From assembly GCA_008973525.1 (NCBI GenBank), contig WACJ01000264.1, positions 310,001-374,000 of the forward strand: 64,000 nt of DNA, written 5' to 3'. The position numbers and the translations under genes are program-made. Shown here piece by piece: positions 11,545 to 22,204 of the stretch; positions within the stretch are counted from its first letter, which is position 1, and the number at the start of each line of letters is the position of its first letter. Source of the stretch: Stenopsyche tienmushanensis. Lineage: Eukaryota; Arthropoda; Insecta; Trichoptera; Stenopsychidae. The notes under the pieces are model-generated. The model was given only the letters and a program-made list of their open reading frames with translations. It searched no databases and was not told the origin of the DNA.

Positions 11545-11955
11545 ACGATCTATACAATCGTGCGATGTATGCGGGGAAGATTTCCGTCTCTGTCTGCCGA
11601 ACTGCGCTACGTTCTCTCTCTGTCTCTGTCTGTCTCCGAGCTCAATGTACAAGAGTGCTATTTCTGAATAGTAGAGGGGGAGTCCCAGACCCTGGGATAG
11701 TACTCCTTTAGGGGTTAATATTAAATTTGATTGTAATTTTTTTAGTTCCAATTAGATAAAATTTGGTGCATCATTTAAATTAAAACCAAATGGTAGGTTT
11801 ACTAAAGACAACTCTTTAGAAATCACCTGAAAAATAACAAGAATAAACAAGAAAAAATCAAGTTTTGTTTACTCGACACATACACTCGTACATCGATGGC
11901 AAGATTGTGTTGTAAAAGTACCCCTACACGCCTAAATATGCTCAAATATTAAGAA
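11545..11955 (-). repeat. dispersed repeat N, copy 3 (rearranged)
   Basis: 11545-11660 is the inverted form of the gagacagagac block. 11876-11952 is a direct-orientation match to 5935-5995 (actcgtacatcgatggcaag, then acccctacacg). The two blocks have different relative orientation from copy 1, so the locus is rearranged or holds two partial copies. Confidence 0.45.
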
Positions 11956-13181
11956 AACACAAATAGTCACTTGTATTTCTATTTTAAAAAAATACAATAT
12001 TTTGAACAACTAAACTCTTTAAGTTTAGTTGATTCCGATAATAAGTCTGATTTATATTTTAAATAATGAGGAATTCGTTTTTGGATATTGTTGCGGTTTT
12101 TCGCTTTGATATTTCCGCACGCGCCGATGAAACAACTCGATATATTTATAACGGGACATGATGGATATTTAAAATGTCCATAAATCATGCAGATTTCATC
12201 GGATCAACTCCATAAACGTCAATTAATTCGATTTTAATACCATGTATGTATAATCGTTAATTAATTATCGAATTGTCAATGAAGATCTTGGATGGATGGG
12301 TCAGCATTTAATGCTTGCAAAACGATCCATTGGCAAAAGATGTTGACTAATTAGGCACCTATTAAAGATGACAACGAATAAAATTCAAATTCCACCAATT
12401 TATGGAAGCTTTGTATCGAATTTCTAAAGAGCTCATACACAATGGAAAGCATTGAATTGGAAGATTAGGCAAAACAAGCCAATTCATCGACCTTTCGCAA
12501 TCACCCAACAAAGGTCGGTAATGTATAAAAATCGAATTAATTGTGCGTTTTAATACATTATCTGTATTATTTGTTCCGAGGTCGTTGCGATTACATCTCT
12601 GAAGGCGTGATAATCAAATTTAATTTATTTTAATTTGATGAGATCACCCGGCTTGTTTGGAAATTTACGTGGAAGGCAACCGAAGCTCTTTGCACATAAT
12701 TTGGCTTTAATCTGAGCTAAAACAGTTTTTTGCACAAAAGCATAAGAACCGGAAGAATATGATCGCGTCTGTAGGATGGACCGTGAAAAATGCTTGCGAA
12801 TTCCTCAGCAGCAGAACGCTTCTTCCATATGTGGGCAATTGATGCGAAATTCATTGACCTTATTGAAACTGATGCCGAAGAAAACCTCCTCGACGATGAA
12901 AATATTCAAGGACCTCCCATAATAAAATTATATGCTATCAACTTATATTTAATCGTGGCAATATCATAGAACGCTGGATAATCGTCGAGAAAGGTCACAA
13001 ATTGGATAATGTGGCTTGTAAACTGCCTTAAGATCAGAACATTTAACAAGACGAAGACTTTTGTAAACTTTTGCGAAACTTGTACGAAGGAGATTGAAAC
13101 ATCTTTATTTGACCTACGGTCAATGCATTCAATTTTCCCAGACTAGAACTATTTACATCAAGAAGATGATTAAATTCTTAC
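11956..13181. other. mostly featureless, weak coding-like patch
   Basis: No repeat found. A short plus-strand frame around 12815-12960 reads IDLIETDAEENLLDDENIQ and looks protein-like, but stops close it on both sides and no splice signals frame it convincingly. Confidence 0.3.
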
Positions 13182-13589
13182 AGCGTATTTCAATAGAAAC
13201 GCTTGAAATTTGTTAGACTATAGCGGCTATATTTTTACAGCAACATTTATTAAATTTATTGTATCACTATGAAATCATCATTGTTAAATCACTATGAAAA
13301 GTTATAGTGTTAAATAACGTGCATAAATTATTAAATTTTATTTTCAAAGTCAATATAACAGACGCCATCCAGCAAATTCAGCCAGATTTATGCAACAAAG
13401 TCATCAAAATTGGACTTCCTAAAAACGCGCCACTGAGCAAATTTGCGATAAATATTTGAACAATTTTATAATTTATATTTATTGCCATAAAATATTCTTT
13501 CAAATAAAAATAAATTTAAATAGATATCTTACATACGACTTGTTTTATTTGCATTTAATAATAGAGCGTTTTTATTGAAACGCCGTATA
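13182..13589 (+). mobile_element. Tc1/mariner-type deletion derivative, copy 1
   Basis: Ends are inverted: agcgtatttcaatagaaacg on the left and, in reverse complement, tatacggcgtttcaataaaa on the right. Close to the right end the plus strand encodes a decayed transposase C-terminus (LCNKVIKNWTS then a DKYLN block), like the final residues of Tc1/mariner-superfamily transposases. About 408 bp remain of what should be well over 1 kb. Two further copies lie at 24403-24780 and 26747-27170. It is a MITE-like remnant that kept the end of its gene. Confidence 0.65.
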
Positions 13590-13689
13590 GAATATGAATG
13601 CATTTGTTAGTAACAATAAATCTTACTCTCAATAATATCAATGTTTAATTAATTATATTTTGTATATAGACTGTTTTACACATAGACTG

Positions 13690-13711
13690 ATATATATATA
13701 TATATATATTT
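13690..13711. repeat. (TA)n microsatellite
   Basis: About ten TA units in a row, ending in a short T-run. Confidence 0.9.
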
Positions 13712-13849
13712 TTTGGAGTTTGGGGGATATTTTGCTATGTTGCACACATACGCCCTATGTCCTAGGAGTCAGGGTTGTCGAAATATAATATATCTAAAAT
13801 TGAAATGCACATCATTGAAATCATGATCCTGTTTAACGTCAGTTTTTGT

Positions 13850-14275
13850 CACATACTATCTGTTTTACTTCATTCCTTACTGAGTCCAGTCCCATGCTGC
13901 CTTAACCGTTTTAATGTATCTGGCTAATGTTCGTTTACAATCGTAATGCTTAGCGACTGAAAAAACTTCATCCCTCATTTTCCCATTACAAACTCGCAAA
14001 CATCGTCAAGTCACCAACTGAACCCTTTTTATAAAGCATTGAACCTACAAATAGTCGGTGCTTCTACGATGCATTCCATTCTCCTGCCAAGTTAACATTC
14101 TTACAACCCCTTTCCGCTTTTTGTAACAGCACTCAAACTTCAGGTCACTATCATAATAGTGCATTTCCCCCAGACAAAGAAATCCAGTGGTGTCAGATCT
14201 GGAGACCGTACAAGCCACGGAATAGGACACATCCCCAGACAATGAAATCCAGTGGTGTCAAATCTGGAGATCGTG
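13850..14275 (-). mobile_element. decayed Tc1/mariner-superfamily transposase fragment
   Basis: On the minus strand, 14160-14275 encodes remnants of a catalytic motif of the type RSPDLTPLDFFLWG seen in an insect transposase family. The motif is present twice in partial tandem (14166-14215 and 14232-14275, each containing gaaatccagtggtgtca). The adjoining 13850-14050 region may be its C-terminal continuation, but is heavily mutated. Family placement is tentative. Confidence 0.45.
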
Positions 14276-14404
14276 TGAGATGTTGATCATACATAAAAAA
14301 AACAGAGGTGGCCAATTTGAAAAAAAAAATTGTAAATAAATTTAATTAAAACATCATAAGCATTAAAAGTATTTTCTTAATCCTGACCCTGGTTAAGTGG
14401 TATC

Positions 14405-15310
14405 TATTCAAGTTTAACAACAAAAACAGAAGCCCCATTTTTCACAAGACACAGGAAGCTTACGCCCCCACCCCTGACGATTGGGGGTTGCGAAATTAAA
14501 TACTCAAGATCCATTCGGTATTTGGGGGTGGAAATTGATGACAAGCTCCGATTAGTCACCCACACAGAGAAGGTGGCCAGCATCGCGGAAAACCTGGTCA
14601 GGTTGATGCCCAACATTGGTGGCCCAAAAACAAACAGGAGGCGACTCTACAGCGAGGTAATGCACTCGGTACTGTTGTACGGCGCGTGGATATAGACCGA
14701 GGCACTACAAATTGAAAGGCTCAATATGACCAGAGTCCAGAGAAGGAGCTCAATCAGGGTGGCTGCTGCATATCACACAGTATCAGAAGATGCCGTCCTG
14801 GCACTGACTGCCATATCGTCAATCGACCTGCTCACTTATAAGAGACAGGCAATACTGTAAGGTGAAGAATAACGCTAAGCAAAGCACCATGGTGGCGTAG
14901 CAGTCTCGATGGGATAATTCCGCTAAAGGTCGGCGGACGCACGAGCTAATATCGAACCTGAGAACCTGGATAGCCAGAAAGCACTGTCAACTGTGCTACC
15001 ACTTGACCCAGGTCCTCAGCGGGCACGGCTGTTTTGGTAGCCACCACTGCAGAGCAGAGTATGACAATGCTGCACACATGATATTTGTCTGACCTGCATG
15101 GAGCACCAAAAGGGACATCCTACGAGAGGAGCTGGGAATCAGCTCACCCTAGCAATGTGGCACCTTCAATGTTAACGGATGCTAGGGCATGGAATTCATG
15201 GTGCAAATACACGTGCGCTATGCAACAGAAGGAGGATGTTGAACGTACAAGACGACAAACAATAGCAATGGAATGACATCCAGAAAGAGACAAACCGTCC
15301 AAAAACCCTG
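14405..15310 (+). mobile_element. R1-clade non-LTR retrotransposon, 3' pol fragment
   Basis: From 14411 the frame reads the late reverse-transcriptase region: KTEAPFFTR, SIRYLGVEIDDKL, then LMPNIGGPKTNRRRLYSEV and LLYGAWI followed by a stop (near 14694). It continues as RVAAAYHTVSEDAVL. After frame changes, 15020-15275 encodes the C-terminal knuckle region: LSGHGCFGSHHC, then DNAAHMIFV-PAW and REELGIS, ending in a Lys/Glu/Arg-rich tail. These are typical of R1-clade ORF2, which is about 1,000 residues in full. The 5' part (endonuclease and core RT) is missing, as in 5'-truncated copies. It is inactive. Confidence 0.8.
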
Positions 15311-15379
15311 GCTTAACTAAAAAACAATATTCAAGCTGCTATCAATAACATAACAGTAAATATGCTGAAAAGAATAGAG

Positions 15380-15574
15380 AGAAGCTTCAAAATTCGACTG
15401 TCTTAATGTATTGACCAGAACGGAAATCACCTTAATGATATTATTTTTAAAAAATAAAACAAATAAAAACTTTAAATGTTTATCTGTAACATAAAAAAAT
15501 AATTAAACTGATATCTTATATATTATTTGTGTTGTTTATTTTTAAAATAAGGTAGTTTCCCTGTCGCACCCTGC
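15380..15574. mobile_element. TIR element end (Tc1-like MITE), copy 1
   Basis: The right end, in reverse complement, reads gggtgcgacagggaaacta. The body (ttgaccagaacggaaatcac and the AT-rich part after it) aligns with 30640-30806, the right half of the intact copy at 30443-30806. No left terminal repeat is found, so this copy is truncated or interrupted by the retrotransposon fragment beside it. Confidence 0.6.
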
Positions 15575-15589
15575 ATAATCAAGATATTG

Positions 15590-15782
15590 GACGGCCCGGT
15601 CTTTTTCTGTCCTTCAAAGTCTCAGTTTGTTAATCACTTTTGCATCCTGTTTAATAAGTATCTTCGTTTTTTAGCATTTTTTCTGATTAAGGTACAAATC
15701 ACGGTACAATGAATTTAAATATGCTGGGCATTTAAATATGCGATAATATGCTGGGCGTTTCCAAACTTGTTGTCGGTGGTAA
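15590..15782 (-). mobile_element. Tc1-like 5' end: DNA-binding region plus terminal repeat
   Basis: On the minus strand 15590-15625 encodes TLKDRKRPGRPI, the GRPR/AT-hook-like end of the Tc1 paired DNA-binding domain. The terminal-repeat motif gcgtttccaaacttgttgtc follows at 15754-15773. The same arrangement is at 40815-41157, and a copy with the opposite end preserved is at 27657-28260. Confidence 0.6.
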
Positions 15783-15803
15783 ATTTGGATAGTACATCTA
15801 GTT

Positions 15804-16010
15804 CAGCGGTTCCTAACTTGGGGGTAATTACACCTGCAGGTGTAAAACAGCTATTCTGCGAGGGTAATCATGCTGGTTATTTTTGATACGTAGATAATAG
15901 ATTGACAGATCAGCTTCAAGTGGCTGGGCACAAATTTTAAAGAGGGATAAAATCAGCTTTCCTGGTAAGCTATAAGGGGTAAAAAGACTGAAAAAGGTTA
16001 GGAACCGCTG
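15804..16010. mobile_element. hAT-type MITE, 207 bp
   Basis: Perfect 14-bp terminal inverted repeats CAGCGGTTCCTAAC open and close the element. The CAGNGG start is the usual hAT terminus. Flanking 8-bp sequences (atctagtt and gactaata) agree only in part, so the target duplication is decayed or absent. No coding capacity. Confidence 0.75.
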
Positions 16011-16880
16011 GACTAATAAAATACTGTAATGTAGAATGTAAAGGAAATCAAAACTGCTTCGCGGTTAAATCTCACTTGATTGTCCATGAAATTGTTGCGC
16101 CAAATCAGTGTCCTAAAAGAAACCCTTTTGATGATTGGATCAGAATTTAAAAAGAAAAATCGATGTAAATTGATGAATTAAATTGAATATATCAATTCAA
16201 AAAGATAATTATAGTTTTTCCATGCATAGAAAGTCAATATCATGTCAAAACGGGTCACATCAGGTGTCATGGTTCAAGCATCAGTGGGGGCTAACACTTC
16301 AAACTGGATCGCTGCATCACGACTCCAACGAAGGTGAGTGACTTAAGGTGTGACCTGGTAAACAGAATCTAATTACTTCTCTACCCACTTAAAAGGTTAC
16401 AACCTTCTTCCAAGTCTGCTTTGTCTCTCGGATGCTGAGGAACATCGCTAATTAATGGGTTCGGTCCGGTATAATTACGGCGAGCTGCGCATGCGCCTGT
16501 AGGTGTTTGCATGTTTCTGCTTAGCTGCCATAGCGCTTAATGGCTAATAAATCATCAGCCATAATTTAATTATGACCATTTTTATTACACAACACAGATG
16601 AATTATCGACACACATCTGAGTTGATGAGTTATGTGCGAGTGTGTGGTGTTACTGGGTTATGGGTCTGCTTTTCTGAATTGCTGCGGATATTAGCGTTTG
16701 AGCAATCAATCATTTATTTAAGCGATTGCAAATATATAAACGCGGACCTGTGGGCGATTCCATGACTTATTTTCTGTGGTCGAATGGATGATATTATTAA
16801 AATTAGTTAAACTAGGCGTAAGTTAACATTTTTATTGAGTTAAAAAATATCACTTTTCACAAGTCCAGTGATAATAGGAG
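16011..16880. other. no recognised feature
   Basis: Nothing identified beyond AT-rich sequence; a small GC-richer patch near 16450-16510 contains gcgcatgcgcc. Confidence 0.4.
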
Positions 16881-17050
16881 AGGTATGTCCGCTGAGACAA
16901 CATTTGCGGAACTGCATGCCGATGCAGTTCCATGTGAATAAAAAACGCCATAGAAGTCACGAGAAATATATTTGCTATTTATAGTAGCACATCGAATGTC
17001 ATAAAATATCAACGTTGGTGGAAATACATTAAATCTGGAAACATCGACTA
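16881..17050 (+). mobile_element. mariner N-terminal fragment, copy 1
   Basis: 17005-17045 encodes KSGNID preceded by Trp, matching the WFxRFRSGNFDL-type block between the two helix-turn-helix parts of mariner transposase. The region aligns with 53640-53790. Upstream is a perfect hairpin, GGAACTGCAT-GCCG-ATGCAGTTCC (16908-16931), largely preserved in the other copy. The rest of the transposase is absent. Confidence 0.6.
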
Positions 17051-17079
17051 TATAAAGACGGCATAGTCAAGAAGTGAAT

Positions 17080-17345
17080 CAACAATCTCATTTTCTCCTG
17101 TGAGTGGAGCTCACTCACGGCCATATTACGCACGCATTCTCCCCGTCTTATTGCCCCGCTTCACTTCACCGTACAATGTGCGCCAACATGGTGCAACCGT
17201 TAAACGTCTCGCAAAACAAATTCCGCCTACAAACAATAGTTGTACTAATTCAAAAACGTTTATAAAGATGCATACAATAAATAGTATAGGAACGTATACA
17301 ACACAAACATACAAACATTCATTTTTATATAAATATATAGATGAT
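17080..17345 (-). mobile_element. Helitron-like 5' end, subfamily 1 copy 1
   Basis: On the minus strand the element starts tatataaaaatgaatgtttg, a start seen in insect Helitron-like elements. It then runs through cgttcctatactatttattg, gagacgtttaacggttgca and ccatgttggcgcacattg. Collinear copies are at 33285-33565 and 36473-36660. No Rep/helicase coding and no 3' hairpin terminus is found. Helitron is the best guess from the terminus only. Confidence 0.45.
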
Positions 17346-18304
17346 TTGTGTTTCATCCATGAATCCAAGCATAAAGATGGATGCTAATCTCATAAGCGAT
17401 CTATTTGATACATCCATATAAACAACGCTCTAATTTATTTGCGATCTTTCGGATCGTGAAAACAACGACATTTAAATCGGCTGTCAATTATTTTAGCTCA
17501 AATATTAATACTGCCAGCAGTTTCCCAATGTTCCTCTAAAATTACAAGAGATTCATGCCGCAACCTTTGCAAATCCGCCAAATTGGCCTATGATATCCGA
17601 AGTATAACTTTTCGGTTGATTCATTGCCATCATTAGAGTTGCTTTTAGCACAATACCATTTTTACAATGTTCAATGTGCGATGTAAAGCAGCGCTCTGAA
17701 CAAGTCCTCAGAAGGCGGCACTCGATGTTAAGTAATAAAGTGCTCGCATTGCAGAATTGTTGCGTAAAGTTTCGTGATGCGGCTGTGACCGAAGGTACCA
17801 ATTATTCTGTTACACAGTCACATCCGCAATGCACAATCTTCATTTTATGGCTTCCATAACTATGGCTCGCGACGTCTTAATGGCAGAATTTCGAGTCCCG
17901 GTGGCAATGTCTTAAGCCAAGGTGGCAATTTTAGACGAAGGAGGAAGCCATTCATAGTCGAGGATCGACCGCTTAATCCGTGACAGCATGAGCAATTCAT
18001 TTCGAATGATACTTTAATACGCGAACAGTTTGAGGACCATTTAAGTTTCTTCATAAGTCATATTCAACTCCTTTAATGGCGCCAGGTGAACTATTAATAG
18101 CAATGTTTAATCTGCGAATATTTCAATTCGAATAAATTATTTTAACATCAATGTTCATTAGTCCATACATTGCATAGCATAGAAAGACAGGTTTAATTCA
18201 CCATCGTTCAATTTTATGAGACTTGTCATGCCAATAACATTTAATGTGTTTGTAATTGGATGAAAACTAAATAAAATAGATTTGAAATATTCATAAAAAC
18301 ATAT
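17346..18304. other. no recognised feature
   Basis: Short frames at 17553-18054 have no recognisable motif; nothing else found. Confidence 0.4.
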
Positions 18305-18405
18305 TTTAAAAGAGGAGGGAGTGTCGACAGAGTTCCTGGGTCCAACTGGTCCGCCTTTCAGACCGCTAACAATTCCATTGAGCACCTCGCGATTGAATAC
18401 CAATC
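18305..18405 (-). repeat. repeat A copy 4 (core only)
   Basis: Minus-strand core with ggtccgcctttcagacc and a frame reading SGLKGGPVGPRNSVDTPSSF. It abuts the end of copy 5, giving two A cores in tandem on the same strand. Confidence 0.6.
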
Positions 18406-18413
18406 CTAGACAT

Positions 18414-18725
18414 CAGAGCCGTAACGAGGGTATGAAGCACCCGTTGGAAGTATCTAACTTGCTAACCCCCCCCCCCCCACCACAGATTTTTTAAAACTAA
18501 ATAATACTATTATAAATGCATTATATTAAATATTAATATAATATATATGTATAAATACATAAGTAAACCTCTGAAGGAGCTTCCATGAACGTACATATCA
18601 TAGAAAATGCCGCAAAAAGTCCAAAAAGAGGAAGGAGTAGTCCCAAGATATGTGTGTCCAATCGGTCCACTATTCGGACCGCTGATATGAAGAATGAGCG
18701 CCTCGCGATTGGACGCCATACCTGA
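18414..18725 (-). repeat. repeat A copy 5 with hAT-like terminus
   Basis: The left edge begins cagagccgtaacgagggtat, a hAT-like terminal sequence, followed by a C-run (18465-18479). The right part is the A core: hairpin ggtccactattcggacc at 18665-18681, then the conserved MASNREALILHISGP frame on the minus strand. The same terminus, inverted, closes copy 9 at 40.6 kb. This suggests that repeat A may be one end of a non-autonomous hAT, though a matching second terminus was not found. Confidence 0.6.
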
Positions 18726-19330
18726 ACATGTATACAGAACGATTGCGAACTCTCATTACAAAACGAAGTTGTCCGAAGAAGGCTAATTGGGTGGATTGTT
18801 TAAATTTTACAGTCGGTCGAAAATATTGTATTTATTTTATTGCAGGCTTGTGCCAGCTTGGTCGACCCAATGTGTAAACGATAACGAATAAAAGAGGGAT
18901 TAGACAACTTGGTACATATTATAAAACGGACAGAGTCAATCAGTACCGATTTATGTTAAGTAGAATGGTCAAGTAAAATAAAAACCATGTACAACTCTCG
19001 ACTGGGTTGGTGTTCTGCGTTTTGTGCCCCAAGCTCAGTTGCGTCTGCCTTACCACCCCCTTGTTACGGTCTTGTTGCCAGATATGTTTACAGAACAAGA
19101 TTTGCATCCATGAGCGGATCCCCGCATGGACATTCCGAGATCAGGGAAATCCCCAACCTATGCAACGAAGCCCTAAACTGCTTGTGTTCTAAGAGGAATT
19201 GAGATGTCCAGTATTCTGGAGCTACATTTTAGGCGGTGCCTAACCGAGGGAAAGAATAGGGAGAGATGGTGACCTGAACTTGATGCTAACCATTTCTCCT
19301 ACCAGCTAACTAACACGACTTCGTCCAGCA
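18726..19330 (-). repeat. repeat A-linked upstream region
   Basis: 18726-19040 matches 34262-34540 (cgaactctcattacaaaacg, gttgtccgaag, acggacagagtcaatcagt, acaactctcgac). 19100-19260 matches 52.90-53.04 kb and 22.52 kb and includes the small palindrome ttaggcggtgcctaa (19233-19247). These shared blocks extend the A element well beyond its core. No protein is recognised. Confidence 0.5.
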
Positions 19331-19344
19331 AGAGAACGTCAACC

Positions 19345-19930
19345 AGGATCGGCAGGCTCTCGCTGGATACTGTGTAGTAAGCTTTGGTAAGTCAATTATT
19401 TTAAAAAAATCGAGAAGATAGCATCCCCCCATCCCATCGTCACCTCGCAAGACTCCAACAGGGTGCAATTCACGAGCATACTACACTGACCAATCCAGAA
19501 ACACGCATATTTGACAGCATCAACAAGCATACACGGGATTCCTATCTTCACGAAGTCCACGTAAGTGACTCTCAAAGTCGAAAAAGTACTTTCGATATAA
19601 TGTAAAATTTTCTCATGGGTTTCTCTCAAGGGAAAGCAAAAACATAGGGTTTTCTCTCCAACAATGCGCCTGTAGCTCTGGTAAAACGGTCGAAGTCACA
19701 GTCCTCTCATGGATCGTTCTGATATCCGCCACACCAATATATAGTTATTCCGGTTCTGGGTGACCCCGTTGGCAGACAATCATGTGTACTTATGGACTTT
19801 TTGAATGCTTAAAAGCGACACTACTGACATTTATCCCAATGGATACAACAAAATCGACGAGTCTGTTCCCATTATCTTTACAGGTTTTGTAAATACTATG
19901 AGTTCTGATCGTAGAGCTGTAATCCCTTAA
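19345..19930 (-). mobile_element. RTE/jockey-type non-LTR retrotransposon relic (endonuclease and RT pieces)
   Basis: On the minus strand, 19720-19900 encodes DNGNRLVDFVVSIGINVSS and then an ADIRTI block, like the late apurinic-type endonuclease domain of RTE and jockey-type retrotransposons. Nearer the low-coordinate end, 19396-19560 encodes VDFVKIGIPCMLVDAVKYA and then CEVTMGWGDAIFSIFL. This resembles the RT segment before the QGDxLSPLLFN motif, with key residues mutated. The sequence between them is far too short to hold the first RT motifs, so there is an internal deletion. Stops and frame changes show it is dead. Confidence 0.6.
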
Positions 19931-21588
19931 TATAAAAAAAAACAAATTGATGAACAAATTTGTGTTTTATGATAAGAATAAAGAATCAATTTTGAAAATA
20001 TTTTTAAAAGCAATTTATTTATAAATTAAATATTTACCCATCCCTATTTTCGCCTAAATAAATATTTGCATTGAATTTTGTCTTTTATCCCTCAATTTTA
20101 AATGATTCAACGTTAAAAGAATTTAATGCATTCATCTATGCTTATTTTCAATAGAAATTATTTTATTGGATCGCTTAAAAAATATACGTACAGCAATTAA
20201 ACTAATTATTATAGTATTATATATTTATGAATGGGAAGAATGCGGCAATAAAATCGCATTATAATTATTATGCATTTCCGTGAATATAATGCATTTATTA
20301 ATTGAGCTTAATGCATGTTTAAAAAAATTAAATGAAGATATAATAAATTCAGCCGTCATTTTATGCGCTTTTGTAATGCTCAAGTTTTACGCTTTTATGG
20401 CATTCGTTTAAAAAGCAGACAAATGACAGCTCGATGCACGGCGGCACTGCCGAGTTCAAAGCAATCACAATAACAAATCAATTTAATAAATAACGATATC
20501 AAAATACTATTGCAGCGTTAAAATACAAAATTATTGTTTTAATAACCGAATATATTTTGATTTAATTTTTTAAATGCGTTTTAATTGGAGCATTTCAAAC
20601 CGTAGCGCCGTAATTAACGCGATGCTTAAGTTGATTAACGCACAATTGACGGCGTGTCAAGTTCGCTCATTTGTGTCACTTCGACCCGCGACATCCTCGC
20701 ACAAATCAATCGTGACACTATTCGAGGGACAACAGATTAGTTCGTCGATTGAAATATTTTAATTATGACAAACTTCAATTGCGCTTTGGAGCAGTTTTTG
20801 TTTGCTCACATTAATGTGATATTTAAAACGTCATAAAATCATGATGAAATGGAACAAATGGCAAAAAATAACCATAAGAAATTCTGAATATTAGCCTCAT
20901 TTTTTCAACACCCGACTTTCGCGCCATTTCACAAAAGATTTAATTGGTCTGAGATTGCCACATAATATTTTGCAAATCGCCTAAAAACCATACGTGTATT
21001 CATCATAATGTCTTCCGACAGATTTTTTTTGTATCCTTGTTTTCATCAAACGCTCTTTTCTAACATACATTGTAAAGATATGAACCATTTTATTACTGCA
21101 AGCCCTTTCATTGGATCGTTAAAATTCAAATGTCTTACATCGACGATAATTTGAATTCGATATTTGTTCGAAAATGTGGGTAGTTAATAGATAAACCCAC
21201 CCATTGCAATATGAAAACGGAAGCTTTACCAAGCACGTCTGTGAGCTGGTTATTGCTCCAGATCAGTTTTAAGTGTTAAATCGTGATTTAACAACATGAT
21301 TTCATTTTCTTCCCATTATTCATATACTAATCATCATATATGATTTACTCTGGCGTTTAAAATGTATTACATAATTTTCATATGTCCTTAAATTAAGATC
21401 TTTAATATTTTATACTCAATTTTTCTCATATCTAAATATTCACGAAATTGAGTTATATCTTGAACATACACAACACTCAATTAGTTAATAGGATAACAAA
21501 ATAGTTCACAAAATAGTTTTGGCCAATCGTAAATTGAAGTTGCGCCAGATAGCTAACACTTTAACGATATAAGAAGTGTATTCACCAT
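19931..21588. other. no recognised feature
   Basis: About 1.65 kb of AT-rich DNA with no repeat match noticed in the window. It may be unique intergenic or intronic sequence. Confidence 0.45.
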
Positions 21589-21589
21589 T

Positions 21590-21980
21590 TTGCATCAACA
21601 TTTGTTCACGAGAAAGCTCTGTTCGAAGTGGGTACCGCGTTCTCTCACAGTCGATTAAAAACAACAACGCGTCCACAAATCAGAGCGCTGTTTGGAGCTG
21701 TTTCAGCACAATAAAAATGTTTTTTTTTTCGTGCAGTATGTGAAAATGGATGAAACATAGATTTATCGCTAAACTTCAGCAGCCAGCTGAATGAACTGCA
21801 AAAACAAAAATGTCGGCTAGTAAGGTTTTGACCTCCGTATTTTGGGATGCACACAGTATTTTATTTTGAGAAAGGAAGAACCATCATAGCGAATATTTGA
21901 TGGTGTTATTGGTGCGTTTAAGGAAAAATTGTGAAAAAGCAACCACAAATAAAGAAGATAAATGTGTAAAATGAAAAAAA
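21590..21980 (+). mobile_element. mariner transposase fragment, irritans-like
   Basis: Plus-strand frames read TRKLCSKWVPRSLTVD, then ERCLELFQHNKN, then SASKVLTSVFWDAHSILF and ERKNHHSEYLMVLLVRL. These follow the order of a mariner transposase from the second HTH linker to just before the second catalytic Asp, and resemble the irritans/Hsmar1-like group. The first DD34D Asp region is degraded (CENG at the place of DETW). Frameshifts split it. It ends before the HDNAxxH motif. No terminal repeats were located. Confidence 0.75.
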
Positions 21981-22204
21981 TCCTACGAACTTATTGAGTG
22001 AATTGCTGTCGATATTTCTCCTTTTTGTCACGATCTTATATTGTTTTTAATTTTATTATAAATATATATATTTATAATGGATATGTGAATAAATTTCCTC
22101 CGTTTTTGGTGAAAATAAATCCTTTATTTCATAAAAGCAATAAAAAGGCAAATCAATTAAACTATTGCCAATCGCTAGCCACTATTTTTGATTCACGATT
22201 TTTC

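Noticed and set aside
17048..17085. TATA-box promoter at tatataaag
   Set aside because: It lies inside mariner and Helitron-like repeat sequence and no clear initiator or exon follows.
19007..19192. Cys-rich secreted peptide frame
   Set aside because: It lies in the A-linked repeat block also present near 34.5 kb, and the frame is not conserved there.
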